Assembly (NCBI GenBank): GCA_947184155.2
Contig: CAMXCT020000312.1
Location: 10,001 to 74,000 of the forward strand
DNA length: 64,000 nucleotides
Direction of reading: 5' to 3'
DNA from: Cladocopium goreaui
Taxonomy: Eukaryota > Sar > Dinophyceae > Suessiales > Symbiodiniaceae
The notes beneath the pieces were generated by a model that did not search any database, was not told the origin of the DNA, and was given only the letters and a program-made list of their open reading frames with translations. Below are positions 54,838-64,000 of this stretch, in pieces. The translations under genes were made by a program, and so were the position numbers. Within the stretch, counting starts at the first letter, position 1. Each line of letters opens with the position of its first letter.

Positions 54838-55611
54838 TCGCCATCATTCAATGGGTCTGCGCTGCTGAGAGACAAGCGGGATCTGTGAGAGTCCTTAGTG
54901 ACTTAGAATTCGTTTTTGCTCTAACAATTGACCAGGAATGCCAGTTTCCGTTTCAGGTGGGAGGGACGTAGGGTTGTACAATGCAAGCGCCTCAGTTTCT
55001 TTTCCAACGCCCCACCGTGGTCATTTTGATGCGAGCTGTTCAGAGTGCAATGAATAGTTTAGCTCAACTTTTTCCAAGCCTTTTTATCAGGACTCCTCCT
55101 GCTTCGACACCAAAGTCGAAGGTTTTTATGTCATTTTCAGGTCTGAGGCTGCATTGCCCGGATGATGTGACATGGAGAGAGGCACAGAATAGGCGCTTCA
55201 CTGACAAGAGACCAGTGAGGCGAACAGGGGACCTATCACGGCCTCTGGCTTGAACCGAACATTGGCAGCCGCGCACTGCACCGCTGTGCCGGTCGCCAAG
55301 CAAGATGTCCGAGCTACATATGCTCCCATGATGGGGGTCATGCATCACCATAGGGCGATCTGGGGTTGCATGCCCACATGACAACGACGATGGCTTTTCC
55401 GGTTCCCATTCCTGAAGCTGTGGCTCAGTTCCATCATGTTAGATTCACTGGACACACTGTTGCAACATTTTCCAGATCTTTTTATGGCTCCACATATTTC
55501 TATCTTGAGGTGAACCAGTTGGATTATTGATGCGTTTGATGCCTCGCGGATCTTGGAAGACTTCATATCAGTAATTCAACAGGGCCCATTCCTATGCCTC
55601 ATACCAACTGC

Positions 55612-55722
55612 TTATTTAACATAGCCCTGGAAAATCCATTATAAATGGAGGTTTAGAGCTGGGAAAATCATCTATTTCTATGGGCCATCTATACCATGGC
55701 TATGTTAAATAACCAGAGGGTA
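55612..55722. mobile_element. CCCTCTGGTAA-type inverted-repeat element
   Basis: TTATTTAACATAGCCCTGG at the left, GGCTATGTTAAATAACCAGA with GGGTAG at the right; inside AAAATCATCTATTTCTATGG and CATCTATACCATGG. Confidence 0.6.
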
Positions 55723-56031
55723 GATGTTCCGATTTCCCCATTGGTTGACAGCTGGTAGATCTCCGGCCACGACAGGACCATCCTGGATCAGAGCCATGCA
55801 GCAATAGTCATGACAGCTCAATGACTCATAGGCTTAGCATGGCTCAGCCACTGACTTCTATGATAGGATATATATATATATATTATATTAGGAATATGGT
55901 GATCCATGGTGCTTCAACAATGATTAGATGGCCATTACTGGCACATTTGAACATATATAGACCATGAACTTTGTCGCGGAGCCTCAGCCAAACCGCCGCT
56001 GGCACCGCCGCTGTTGATTTTTTCACCTCAG

Positions 56032-56118
56032 GAAAGAGGCGCTACACACCTTCCTTGGGGTTGGAGTCGATGTGATTGCCATCATCAAAGATCCGGACAT
56101 CGTCTTCGGAGGCGAAGG
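56032..56118 (+). CDS. Channel exon: post-EF-hand helix
   Basis: After TTCACCTCAG one base completes Arg and the frame reads KEALHTFLGVGVDVIAIIKD then PDIVFGGEG. In protist EF-hand channels the loop is followed by a helix with xxLGVDVxxL, which this resembles. The 3' edge runs into a TA microsatellite and is unclear; a short exon (usually LSFxDF) may be missing before 57754. Confidence 0.7.
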
Positions 56119-56475
56119 GCGGGATATATATATATAAATAAATATATAAATATATATATAAATATATATATAGTATGAATATGTACATATATATATATAT
56201 ATTATATATCGATTATATCGAACTCCTTGAGGTGGCGATGGAGAGAGAGAGAGAGAGATGAGAGAGGAGAGAGGAGAGCGCGGGGGGGGGGGGGAGGGAG
56301 GGAGGAGGGAGGGAGGAGGAGGGAGGGAGGGAGAGGTAGGTAGGTAGGTAGGGATAGGTAGGTAGGTAGGTAGATAGGTAGATAGATAGATAGATACATA
56401 GATAGATAGATAGATAGATAGATACATATACACACACATATATATATACACATTCTGTATATGTATATATGAACG
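56119..56475. repeat. Compound microsatellite (TA, GA, GGGA, GTAG, ATAG)
   Basis: (TA)n, then (GA)n and (GGGA)n at 56240-56335, then (GTAG)n and (ATAG)n to about 56430. Minus-strand frames rich in Pro, Ser, Leu, Tyr are artefacts. Confidence 0.9.
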
Positions 56476-56905
56476 CAACGCACATTAATCTACCCGTGGT
56501 TTTTCAGGGCACTTGAGTCACAATTTAAGCAGATGAAAGCAGTTCTTTTAAAACGTAGGTGAACCATATGAAAACTTTCAGAAACCAAAAAAGACGGACA
56601 TGTGACTCATGTGACATCATGGATGCAAAATGGTTTGCCTCCAAAGTTCCCAACATACCGTGTTTTAGCACCTCATTTCCCCATCCTTTCCCACTGACAA
56701 CTGGTCGAAAATTTTCACAACGTGTCCGATCGAGGTGAGCACTCTTTGCCCATCGATGAGGCGGGTCTTTGAAAGGGTTACCATGTTTGTTAAAACAGGT
56801 AAATCATCTACAAAAGAACGGGTGGCTATGTTGGCATATGTTGGTGAAAATAGTTAATCAGGGGCTGATGTAGGGGGATGCAAGTCTGGATGGATTCCGG
56901 GGGGG

Positions 56906-57105
56906 CTTCTTCGAAGCTGAAAAGATGAATTTTGCCACTTAGAAGCTCTTAGAAGCAGAAGGGTTCTAAGAAGCTAAACATACAATTTAAATCAAAAAGA
57001 AAACTTATCTTCTAAGAAGGCCTCTACTTCTAAGAGGCTGCTTCTAAGAAGCAAAACCCTTCTAAGAAGCCCATGCAGCTTCTAAGTGCTTCCGCGAAGC
57101 AAAAA
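56906..57105. repeat. Clustered palindromes CTTCTAAGAAGC
   Basis: CTTCTAAGAAGC, AGAAGCTCTTAGAAGC, CTCTACTTCTAAGAGG and similar words recur about ten times in both orientations; the outer ends GCTTCTTCGAAGC and GCTTCCGCGAAGC are similar palindromes. The whole block can fold on itself. Confidence 0.6.
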
Positions 57106-57753
57106 ACGCATCCATCCCGCGTTCCCACCAGAACTGCGTCCCCTTAGATTGGGCCCTCAGTTAAATCACCTATATTTATCTATATATATTCTGTATACAT
57201 TGGTCATGTTCCAGAGTGTCAAACTATTAGGCATCTATTTCTCGCATAGTAGCAATCCCGGCACTGGACGCCCGAAGAAAAACATAAAAATCAACTTTAT
57301 ACTTGGTGTTCCTCGAAGAATATTCAGGATTTCTTCATATTTCTTTGGATTTCTATGGATCTTTATCCAGGTGAGATTATTTGTTTATATTTGTTTATTG
57401 TTCAGTGGCTAGTAACTGGCGAACTGGGGTTGATGGCCACATCCCATTCCCCTGTTCATAGTAAACATCCCCAAACGAAATCATGATGCTAAAAATGTAG
57501 GGGATAAAATCACATGTGACTGGGCCGTAGAATGGGGATGTTTAGATCCCATTAAAACCCAGTTTTCCATGGTTAAATCGTGTTCTTCGTGCTGAAATCC
57601 ATATATTTAAGTCATGGTTAAATCAGTTAAATCAGTTAAATCCCTTATGGTTTGTAACAATCCCTATTTTTCACATTAAGATCCACATCTTTTTTAGTTA
57701 GGAATCCACCCAGTTCAACGGTCGTTATGACTTGGCCAAAAAGACCCGGCCAG
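57106..57753. other. Intron
   Basis: AT-rich, no element recognised. A 108-codon frame at 57086-57412 has no family motif. Confidence 0.4.
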
Positions 57754-57804
57754 GTCATGGACGAAGTCATCGCCTTGCGTGGGAGCAACTTCACCACGGT
57801 GAAG
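57754..57804 (+). CDS. Channel exon: C-terminal part
   Basis: Exactly 17 codons after GGCCAG: VMDEVIALRGSNFTTVK, then GTGCGA (GT donor). LRGSNxxTVKD is a recurrent C-terminal motif of protist EF-hand channels. Joined in phase 0 to 58984. Confidence 0.75.
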
Positions 57805-58983
57805 GTGCGAGTGAATGGGAATCCAATGGGAATAGCACGGGTAATTCATATGTGAATATCATGGGAAATGTATGGGAAATATATGGGAAATATATGGGAA
57901 TGGTGATTTTCTGTTCATGTGATTGATGTTTCATCACTTAAATTAGAAGTCTTGTGATCTTTAAGGATGGCTGGGAATGAAGATCATCCCTTCTGGGAGT
58001 AATCGGATATCAACATGAGTGCGAATTCACATGGGAATATAACTTGACTATCTGAACATTGAGATCGCATGTGTATATATATATACATATGTATGGATAA
58101 TATATGAATATATAACTATGTAATTTTTATATCCTCTTGGTGCTCTAACAATATCCATGGCAAATGGCAATGTTTAATAGCGATATCATCTACAAGTTGG
58201 TGTGGTGATCCATTGCTATGTTAAATTACCACAGGGTATGCCATGATATATCCTCCAATGTGGGGCCCAAATCGGAATCAGTAGCTAAGCTGGTTTATAA
58301 GTAGGTTTGCTGGGGCTGATGATGGTGGTTGTATTCACTATGCTTAGATAGTTCAAGAAACCAAGATTACGCTGTAAGTTCGGGGGCCTACTTTGTACTA
58401 GACTAATAAAAGTTCATCTTGAGGCATTGAGGGGTACTGGGGTCCCATGGTCAACCATGGTCAACCATGAGAATCGCAACCACAACAAACAGTGACTCAC
58501 AAGGATTTAGCCGGCCAAAGAATTGGTTTACTGGGGCTTGGGTGAATCCACATATATAATCACATATTATATGTATAATTATATATATTTATATTTTACA
58601 TACACGGCTAAAACACAAACAAATAGAATAATATAATGTTTTGATTGGCAACTGCAAGATTTCCGCTAAGCAATGTGTGGTATATTTTTCTATGCGGAAG
58701 GCTTTGGGTCTCGGGAAGTGGGCACTGAGAATCTGCAATTGTGGGAGTGTCCTGGTTGCTGTTTCATGCTGTCGCTTGGGTAACACCTCGGTGAATGAGA
58801 GGTGAACGCGAATCGATTTGCGACGCGACTAGACTAGGGCGCACAATAGCATCAATAGCCAGCTAAAAAAAATGCAGAGTTTTTTTTTGTGTTTGCCATG
58901 TATTCCTATGTATTCTGTGTTCTCATTTTCTGCCATGTTCTGCCCATGTTTGGAACGGAAGAGCATGTTACCTGTGGGCACAG
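57805..58983. other. Intron
   Basis: A degenerate CCCTCTGGTAA-type element at about 58132-58240 (CCTCTTGGTGC left, TTAAATTACCACAGGGTAT right). Otherwise AT-rich. Confidence 0.5.
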
Positions 58984-59064
58984 GACTTGGTTCAGTTGAA
59001 GAACCAGCTGGTCCGTGAACTTCGCCGAGTGAACAGCCAGCGACGGTTTTTAACGACCCGTTGA
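58984..59064 (+). CDS. Channel exon: C-terminal helix and stop
   Basis: After GGCACAG in phase 0: DLVQLKNQLVRELRRVNSQR then RFLTTR and TGA at 59062-59064. VKDLVxLxxxLxxEL completes the motif begun at 57754. The exon could also end earlier with the real stop elsewhere; the last residues lie within a hairpin (59046-59074). Confidence 0.75.
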   Translation, partial: DLVQLKNQLVRELRRVNSQRRFLTTR

Positions 59065-59074
59065 GTCGTTAAAA
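59046..59074. repeat. Hairpin over the channel stop codon
   Basis: TTTTTAACGAC and GTCGTTAAAAA are exact 11-base inverses around CCGTTGA; GCGA/TCGC outside extends it with a bulge. Confidence 0.7.
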
Positions 59075-60557
59075 AATCGCCGGGCTGGTCCTGGTTGTGC
59101 AGCTTGGCATAGCTTGGCTGAGTGGTTTGGTGGTGAACTGTGGTGAACTCGTTGGGTGAGAGATTCATGTCATCCATAACAACCATAACATGTCTTGGCT
59201 GGTTGTTCAAGGCATTTTGGGCATCCTCAAATATCATCAAATATCCACTATGCAGAGTGAGAATGACAGAACTTTGCCAATTGTTCTTTTTGTGTGGGAA
59301 CCAGCTGACATCAAAATCAGAAGCTGTTTCACACCGGTCTCATGTTGCCGATTGGGCGTTGAGTTCCAGTGCCGAGGATGTATTTCACTTGGTGCTGATG
59401 GCCGATGCAGCCATTTGTTGCGCGGCGCTAGTGCCATGCTCAGAATAGCACAGAAGAGCAGTACTTTGACCAAGTGATACACTTCGTGAAGCGAGATGCA
59501 TCCAGATAAGCGAGGGCAAACCATGGTTTGTTCAATTGCGATACTATTTGGTTGTCAGTTTTCTACCGGGGGAACATCTCTCGCCGAAAAACACATGGTT
59601 CTGAAGCACTGCTCATTTGTATAATCCGCCTCTTTTTTTTGGAGCTCACCGTCGCTTAAAGCGATTCCGGGACCTGGCTCCTTGGAACGGCACTGAGTGG
59701 TAGCCCGGTAGCCCTGCTGTCAATGTGCTTCTCAGTCATCCCTAGCCGTTGCCAAGACATCTCAGTTTGTGTCGGACACGTCATTGTTTTGATGTTTGAT
59801 GCTGCCACCAAATGATGCAAGCAAGACCTGCTGGAAAGCTTTCCACGCACTCCCGTGCGCTCCGCACGATGCGTGGGGAGAGAAAACAACCGATGTGAAG
59901 TTGTGCAGAGCCGTATAGATCCCAAATGATCCCAATGGGTGCGGCTAAAACTGGCAAAGCTGGAAACGTAAAGAATGTTTGCAGTTACATCTGTCAAGTT
60001 GCGTTAAGAGAACCCTCCCTAACATCATTTTTAGCTAGCTCGATATATTTATCATGATATATCATGATATCATAAGCCTTATATCCTTGTATTAGTCATA
60101 AACCTAAACATAAACATCCATGCAATCGATCGAACCGATGAAGTTTTTGGCTCGAGGGAAGCCCCATCAGTCATGGATAGTAATATTATTTTCCTCCGGG
60201 TTTTCCCTGAGATTAGGCTTCAGGTTAGATGATTGCCCTTGCTATTTTAATCGGAAACAGTGTTTCCAGGATGTTAGTTTGATGATATTTCCCTCTACAT
60301 GCGGATTTCTATGTTTTTCTATCTATGACTTGAGGCTGCAACTAATTTCATGTGGAACATTCAGAACTCCAGAAATCCAGGTGTTCGCAGAAATCCAGGT
60401 GTGCGCAGTCTGTGAACCAACCCTAAACAGTTAGAAATTCTTAGGCCGGTGATGGTGGATCAAGCCCTTAAACAAGATCCATTGCTTCAAAAATCCCAAA
60501 CGAAGTCTGAAATTCTGATTTGCGGTGGTCGAGATCCCACATGTCATATGTCTGAAA
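59075..60557. other. Presumed intergenic stretch
   Basis: No exon recognised; overlapping frames of 80-113 codons on both strands show no family. A small GC-rich hairpin (CCACGCACTCCCGTGCG against CGCACGATGCGTGG, 59845-59878) is the only notable structure. Confidence 0.4.
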
Positions 60558-60670
60558 TTACCCTCTGGTAAACTAAGATAGTTTTAGAAAATCACCATTT
60601 TTAAGAACGGTAAACCATCTACAAATGGGCCATCTATACCATAGCTTTTTGCATGTTTACCAGAGGGTAT
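60558..60670. mobile_element. CCCTCTGGTAA-type inverted-repeat element
   Basis: TTACCCTCTGGTAAACTAAG left, TGCATGTTTACCAGAGGGTA right, 113 bp; complete copy about 100 bases before the first exon of the next gene. Confidence 0.75.
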
Positions 60671-60766
60671 CTGACATTGGTGATTGGATCCCAGATGAAT
60701 CACCACAGAATCGACCCAAACACATCCTTTGCGAACGCCGACCCCCCGACCCCTCGCTCGAAAGCC

Positions 60767-60876
60767 ATGACGGCTGCACGCCGAACGCTCCAACTTTTGC
60801 ATTTGGCCTTGCTGGCAGCTGGGCAAACGTACCTTGGCCAGGTTGTGACCTGGACGTTGCTTAAACCAATGGGCTG
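60767..60876 (+). CDS. First exon of a secreted or membrane protein
   Basis: Starts with MTAARRTLQLLHLALLAAGQ then TYLGQ, a short basic head and a hydrophobic core followed by small residues, i.e. a signal peptide or anchor. Two donors are possible: CAG/GTTGTG (exon end 60841, phase 0) and TG/GTCATA (60876, two bases left), the latter agreeing with the one-base start of the exon at 62968. The ATG is 42 bases into a GC-rich patch that follows an AG (CACCACAG). Confidence 0.6.
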
Positions 60877-62967
60877 GTCATATTCCTGATGTCTCTAGCA
60901 TTTGGTAAATCCATGTAAATTCTTAGCATCGTGATATGTATGCACATTGCATCCATATCATGATACAAAAATGGGCTTTTTGAATCTTTTTGATTGTTTT
61001 ACACATTGCTTTATAGTACTACCGCTGAGCATCCAATGGTTGAAGGGAACATCTACTTCCTGGAATAGCTGCGATCTAAGCGCTGGCCAGAGAGAGATGA
61101 GAGAGAGAGAGAAAGAGAGAGAGAGTAGCTGTTTGAAAGCTAAGTTTCTATCAACCAATCGTTAAATGATGTCAGATGTTTTTTTTAGGGGTTCTGGATT
61201 GAAATTGTGTGTTGTGTAGTAATGGTCCGTTTCATGGGGCAAATCCTTGAATTCCAGAAATACGACCAACCGATCGCAATTTCGGGTGTGAAGTCTAATT
61301 TTTCTAGTCCAACTTCCACTGGTTCACCAGGCAAATTGGTGTTATTTTTTTAGGGATCTGCCGATCTGCCCTTTCCAATGTGCGCTTTTATGGGATTAGC
61401 TCCGAGCTTTTGCCCCAGAACTAGGTGTCTGAAAATCCATTCAGGAACTACAAAATGTGGTGGTGTTAGAAGTCGACTAGAAAAGTTGACTTCTCTAAGT
61501 TCAACAAAACCAATCCAACTATATGTTGTACATTATGATAATCATTGATAGATATCTTTGTTTCGGAAGATGTTTGCCATAGCTCCACAGTGACCCTAAT
61601 GGAACCCAACGTACCGGTTGATGGTTTTAAGATGTTTTAAGAATTAAAACAGGGAGAGTGAAGTGCAGGGCGCAGTCAAACAACAGGGATATAACCAAAC
61701 TTAATCAATGCGAATTGAGGGATCAACCAACTGTACTTGGCTTAACTATATGTTTTTGCCAGAATAAAGTGCAGGGCGCAGTCAAAAAACAGGGATATAA
61801 CCAAACTTAATCAATGCGAATTGAGGGATCAACCAACTGTACTTGGCTTAACTATATGTTTTTGCCAGCCTCTCCGGAAATCAGTGTTGTATCCAATTAT
61901 ATCACATATTAATTATCCCATTATATCATATCCCCATATAAAGATTTTTTTTGGTTCCATATGCTGAAATCACCCATATTCCGAATAATCTACATTTTGT
62001 GGTTGATTAATTATTGTTGGTTCATACAGTTTGTTTCCTATTTTTGGAAGCCCCGGCAAACATTTTAAAAAACAACATACCGCGACCCTACTTAGTACCA
62101 TCTTAACTAAATAGGGGACAACTAATACTGTGGGTTGTCTATTCCCATTTCATTTCCTATTAGATGTACAATTTTCGCAACTTTGTTGGTTTTATAGCTG
62201 CAATTTGCTGATGAAGACCTCCCATGAAATCTAAAAAAGGGTGTGGGCGACCGCTCCCATTTATGTATTGCTAATTCCTCATGTTAAATGATTAAAGCCC
62301 CAACATATTGCTGGTTAAGTCCCGGTTTCTGATGATTTAAGTCCAGGGTAACTGTAAACCTTTGATTATTCATGTTAAACTTTCTCTTTTGCAAGTTGCG
62401 TCCTAATAAGTATTGATGCAGTCCCAATTCTTCCCATTAAGTTCAATTTGTTTGATGATTAAATCAAATCTGAATTAAACTTTGTGTTCGCCGGTCGGGT
62501 AACACATTTGGCTGGCTATGTTTGCTTCTTAAATCATTCTGAAATGCATTTAAATCCCTACTTTTCTTGGCTAAATCCAATGTTTTTCATGGTGAACTCC
62601 ACATTTAAATCCATCAAACAATCCCATTTTGACATGTCAAAACATGTTAAACCATGTTAAACCTATTTTTTACATTGTTGAATCCTTAGTTTTCGCGCTG
62701 AACTCCATATGTTGTAAATGAACGTTTGAATGGGAAAATCCTGGAGGTTCAACAGGGGACCATTCTCTGTAGATTCGAACGTTTGAGTTGTTGAACCGAT
62801 TTATATATCCACATTTTCCCATAGTTACCAATATCATTGGGGAGAAATAACCCATATTCCAATGATATTTTCCCATAGTATCAACTATTATATCACATAA
62901 AAATTCTATAAATTCTCGGAAGATATTATATGAACATAACCAATTTTCTATATTTTTTGTTCCCCAG
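60877..62967. other. Presumed intron
   Basis: AT-rich. Contains a GA run (61089-61125), a 106 bp tandem duplication (61662-61868) and GGTTAAATC-type words; no exon recognised. Confidence 0.45.
61662..61868. repeat. Tandem duplication, 106 bp unit, near-identical
   Basis: AGTGCAGGGCGCAGTCAAA starts at 61662 and 61768; the two copies differ by one base over about 100 and both end TGTTTTTGCCAG. Confidence 0.9.
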
Positions 62968-63086
62968 CATTTTTGGCGATCCCTTCCGAGCCTCGAGGAA
63001 GGTGAGTTGCGGTGGTCACGAGGCCGCCAGCTGTGCCCAGTGCGTTCAGGAGAACGTGGCAATGGAGGAGCTGGGGACCCGGGCAG
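62968..63086 (+). CDS. Second exon, cysteine motif protein
   Basis: After TTCCCCAG one base and then IFGDPFRASRKVSCGGHEAA and SCAQCVQENVAMEELGTRAG. VSCGGHxAxxCxxCxxxN is a motif I know from the N-terminal parts of many dinoflagellate and algal secretory proteins, so it fits a preceding signal peptide. The 3' edge is G/GAAATC (GA donor) or further on. The catalytic part of the protein would lie beyond; it is not in the window. Confidence 0.6.
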
Positions 63087-63590
63087 GAAATCGTGGGAAA
63101 AAAGACAAAAATGGTGATGGATGGTGATGCAAATTGGTGGAAATCGTGATTTAACTATCAGACAAATAGTGATTGAACTCTTCGAACATGGTGATTTAGC
63201 TATCGAAGATGGTGATTTTGAGCATCAAAGATGGTGATTGAAGTGATTTTTGAGTGGAATCTTATGGGAAAAGCATCAACATTCTTTGGATTTCTTCCAT
63301 GAAACATTAGGACATAATGACTTGATGGAATATGACATGAAATCGTATGAAATCAGCAAACAGTTTGTGGATGTTAACTGGGAGTTATACTGTAACTGGA
63401 TAGGAGAGCGCATAACGTTATATTCATGGAATATGATTCCGGATATAATGGAATATATATTATCCCATTATATCCACAATCATAGTCCATATTATGGATA
63501 TGTGACGATGCAAACATATATTTATTGAATAAAATAGAACGACCGCAGATGTTGGGCAGCAAACTGCGGATTTTATGGGCAGAGACGCAA
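63087..63590. other. Presumed intron
   Basis: AT-rich with GATGGTGATTT words; no exon recognised. Confidence 0.4.
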
Positions 63591-63591
63591 T

Positions 63592-63730
63592 GACACAATA
63601 TGACACAATATGACACAATATGACACAATATGACACAATATGACACAATATGACACAATATGACACAATATGACACAATATGACACAATATGACACAACA
63701 TGACACAACATGACACAACATGACACAATG
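63592..63730. repeat. Decamer tandem array TGACACAATA
   Basis: About 13-14 copies; the first ten are identical TGACACAATA, the last three read TGACACAACA. Minus-strand frames (CHIVSYCVIL repeats) are artefacts of the 10-base period. Confidence 0.95.
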
Positions 63731-64000
63731 TTTTTTAGAGAAAACATATATGTACAATGATGTATAAGGATGTAAGGATATCCTGAAATCATGGTTCAAC
63801 AACTCGATGTTCAGCAGCAAATGTACACATATTTGAATCTATATTTAGGCACAGCTTTTTTACAGCATGCACAGCCAGTTCTGCTGGGAAAATGTGATCA
63901 TTTTCCTGGTTTGTTATTTTTGGGGTCAGAAAATTGTTGGGATAGCCTTGAACTGGCACTTGAAAGAAATTAGGTGCTTTGCCGCACTTGCTCGCCGTTA
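63731..64000. other. End of window, nothing recognised
   Basis: A 60-codon frame at 63791-63973 has no family motif. Confidence 0.4.

Larger units (their letters stand above)
49673..56031. other. Intron carrying the methyltransferase retroelement
   Basis: 6.4 kb between two channel exons. Contents: GGTTAATGATGG repeats, a CTGGTTGGTGGTTT-family element (50045-50145), the old retroelement (about 50.3-54.8 kb) and a CCCTCTGGTAA-type element at 55612-55722. 54838-55611 is presumed 3' remainder of the retroelement or intron; a 90-codon frame there shows no family. Confidence 0.55.

Noticed and set aside
54981..55253. 90-codon frame behind RNase H as an extra retroelement protein
   Set aside because: No recognised motif; may be 3' UTR. 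Not supported enough to annotate.
56023..56485. 151-codon minus-strand Pro/Ser/Leu frame
   Set aside because: Microsatellite translation, antisense to the channel exon at 56032.
59205..59240. GGCATTTTGGGCATCCTCAA as a spliced-leader relic
   Set aside because: Needs gaps and has no tandem structure.
59845..59878. GC-rich hairpin as a tRNA or snRNA gene
   Set aside because: No cloverleaf, no box A/B, too short.
63374..63820. 148-codon minus-strand frame with CHIVSYCVIL repeats
   Set aside because: Product of the TGACACAATA decamer array.

Overview
The window looks like a nuclear segment of a dinoflagellate genome, most probably a member of the Suessiales (Polarella or a relative of the Symbiodiniaceae). 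The grounds are: tiny exons scattered among long AT-rich introns; exon edges that use GT, GC and probably GA donors; a degenerate tandem copy of the dinoflagellate spliced leader in genomic DNA (22183-22218); many families of ~100-130 bp inverted-repeat elements of the type called introners or MITEs; and retroelements of dinoflagellate type, two of which carry methyltransferase-like domains. There is no bacterial gene organisation. Most long reading frames outside the two retroelements are artefacts of tandem repeats.

Layout. 1-7.2 kb: a short tandem repeat, then a ~3.9 kb foldback-like structure (two ~1.4 kb inverted arms around a GC-rich array of small palindromes). 7.4-12.5 kb: a run of plus-strand exons of a coiled-coil/low-complexity protein, several joined by matching reading phase. 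13.1-19.4 kb: a satellite zone (215 bp repeat, two related heptamer arrays, a ten-copy 245 bp repeat). 19.5-26.5 kb: microsatellites, a relic spliced leader with an ORF behind it, and more possible exons.

27.0-59.1 kb: an exon-by-exon readable plus-strand gene for a single-domain voltage-gated cation channel. The exons give S1, S2, the S2-S3 linker, S3, an S4 with seven arginines spaced by three, S5, a pore segment, S6, an EF-hand and a C-terminal helix. Reading phase matches at most of the junctions. The upstream 7-26 kb exons may be the N-terminal part of the same gene, but this is not shown.

Two retrotransposons sit inside introns of this channel gene, in the gene's orientation. A complete Ty1/copia-type element (34204-42957) has 374 bp LTRs differing at one base, a 6 bp target duplication and an intact 2,623-codon polyprotein, so it is recent. 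Between its protease and integrase the polyprotein carries a methyltransferase-like region, and a 188-codon ORF overlaps it in another frame. The second (about 50.3-54.8 kb) is an old, frameshifted non-LTR-like element encoding a C5-cytosine DNA methyltransferase, a Ulp1/C48-like cysteine protease, a reverse transcriptase, a zinc motif and RNase H. From 60.7 kb a second gene starts, with a signal-peptide exon and a cysteine-rich exon.

All coordinates and motifs were read by eye; exon edges were chosen from AG acceptors, donors and phase agreement and have not been tested against transcripts.
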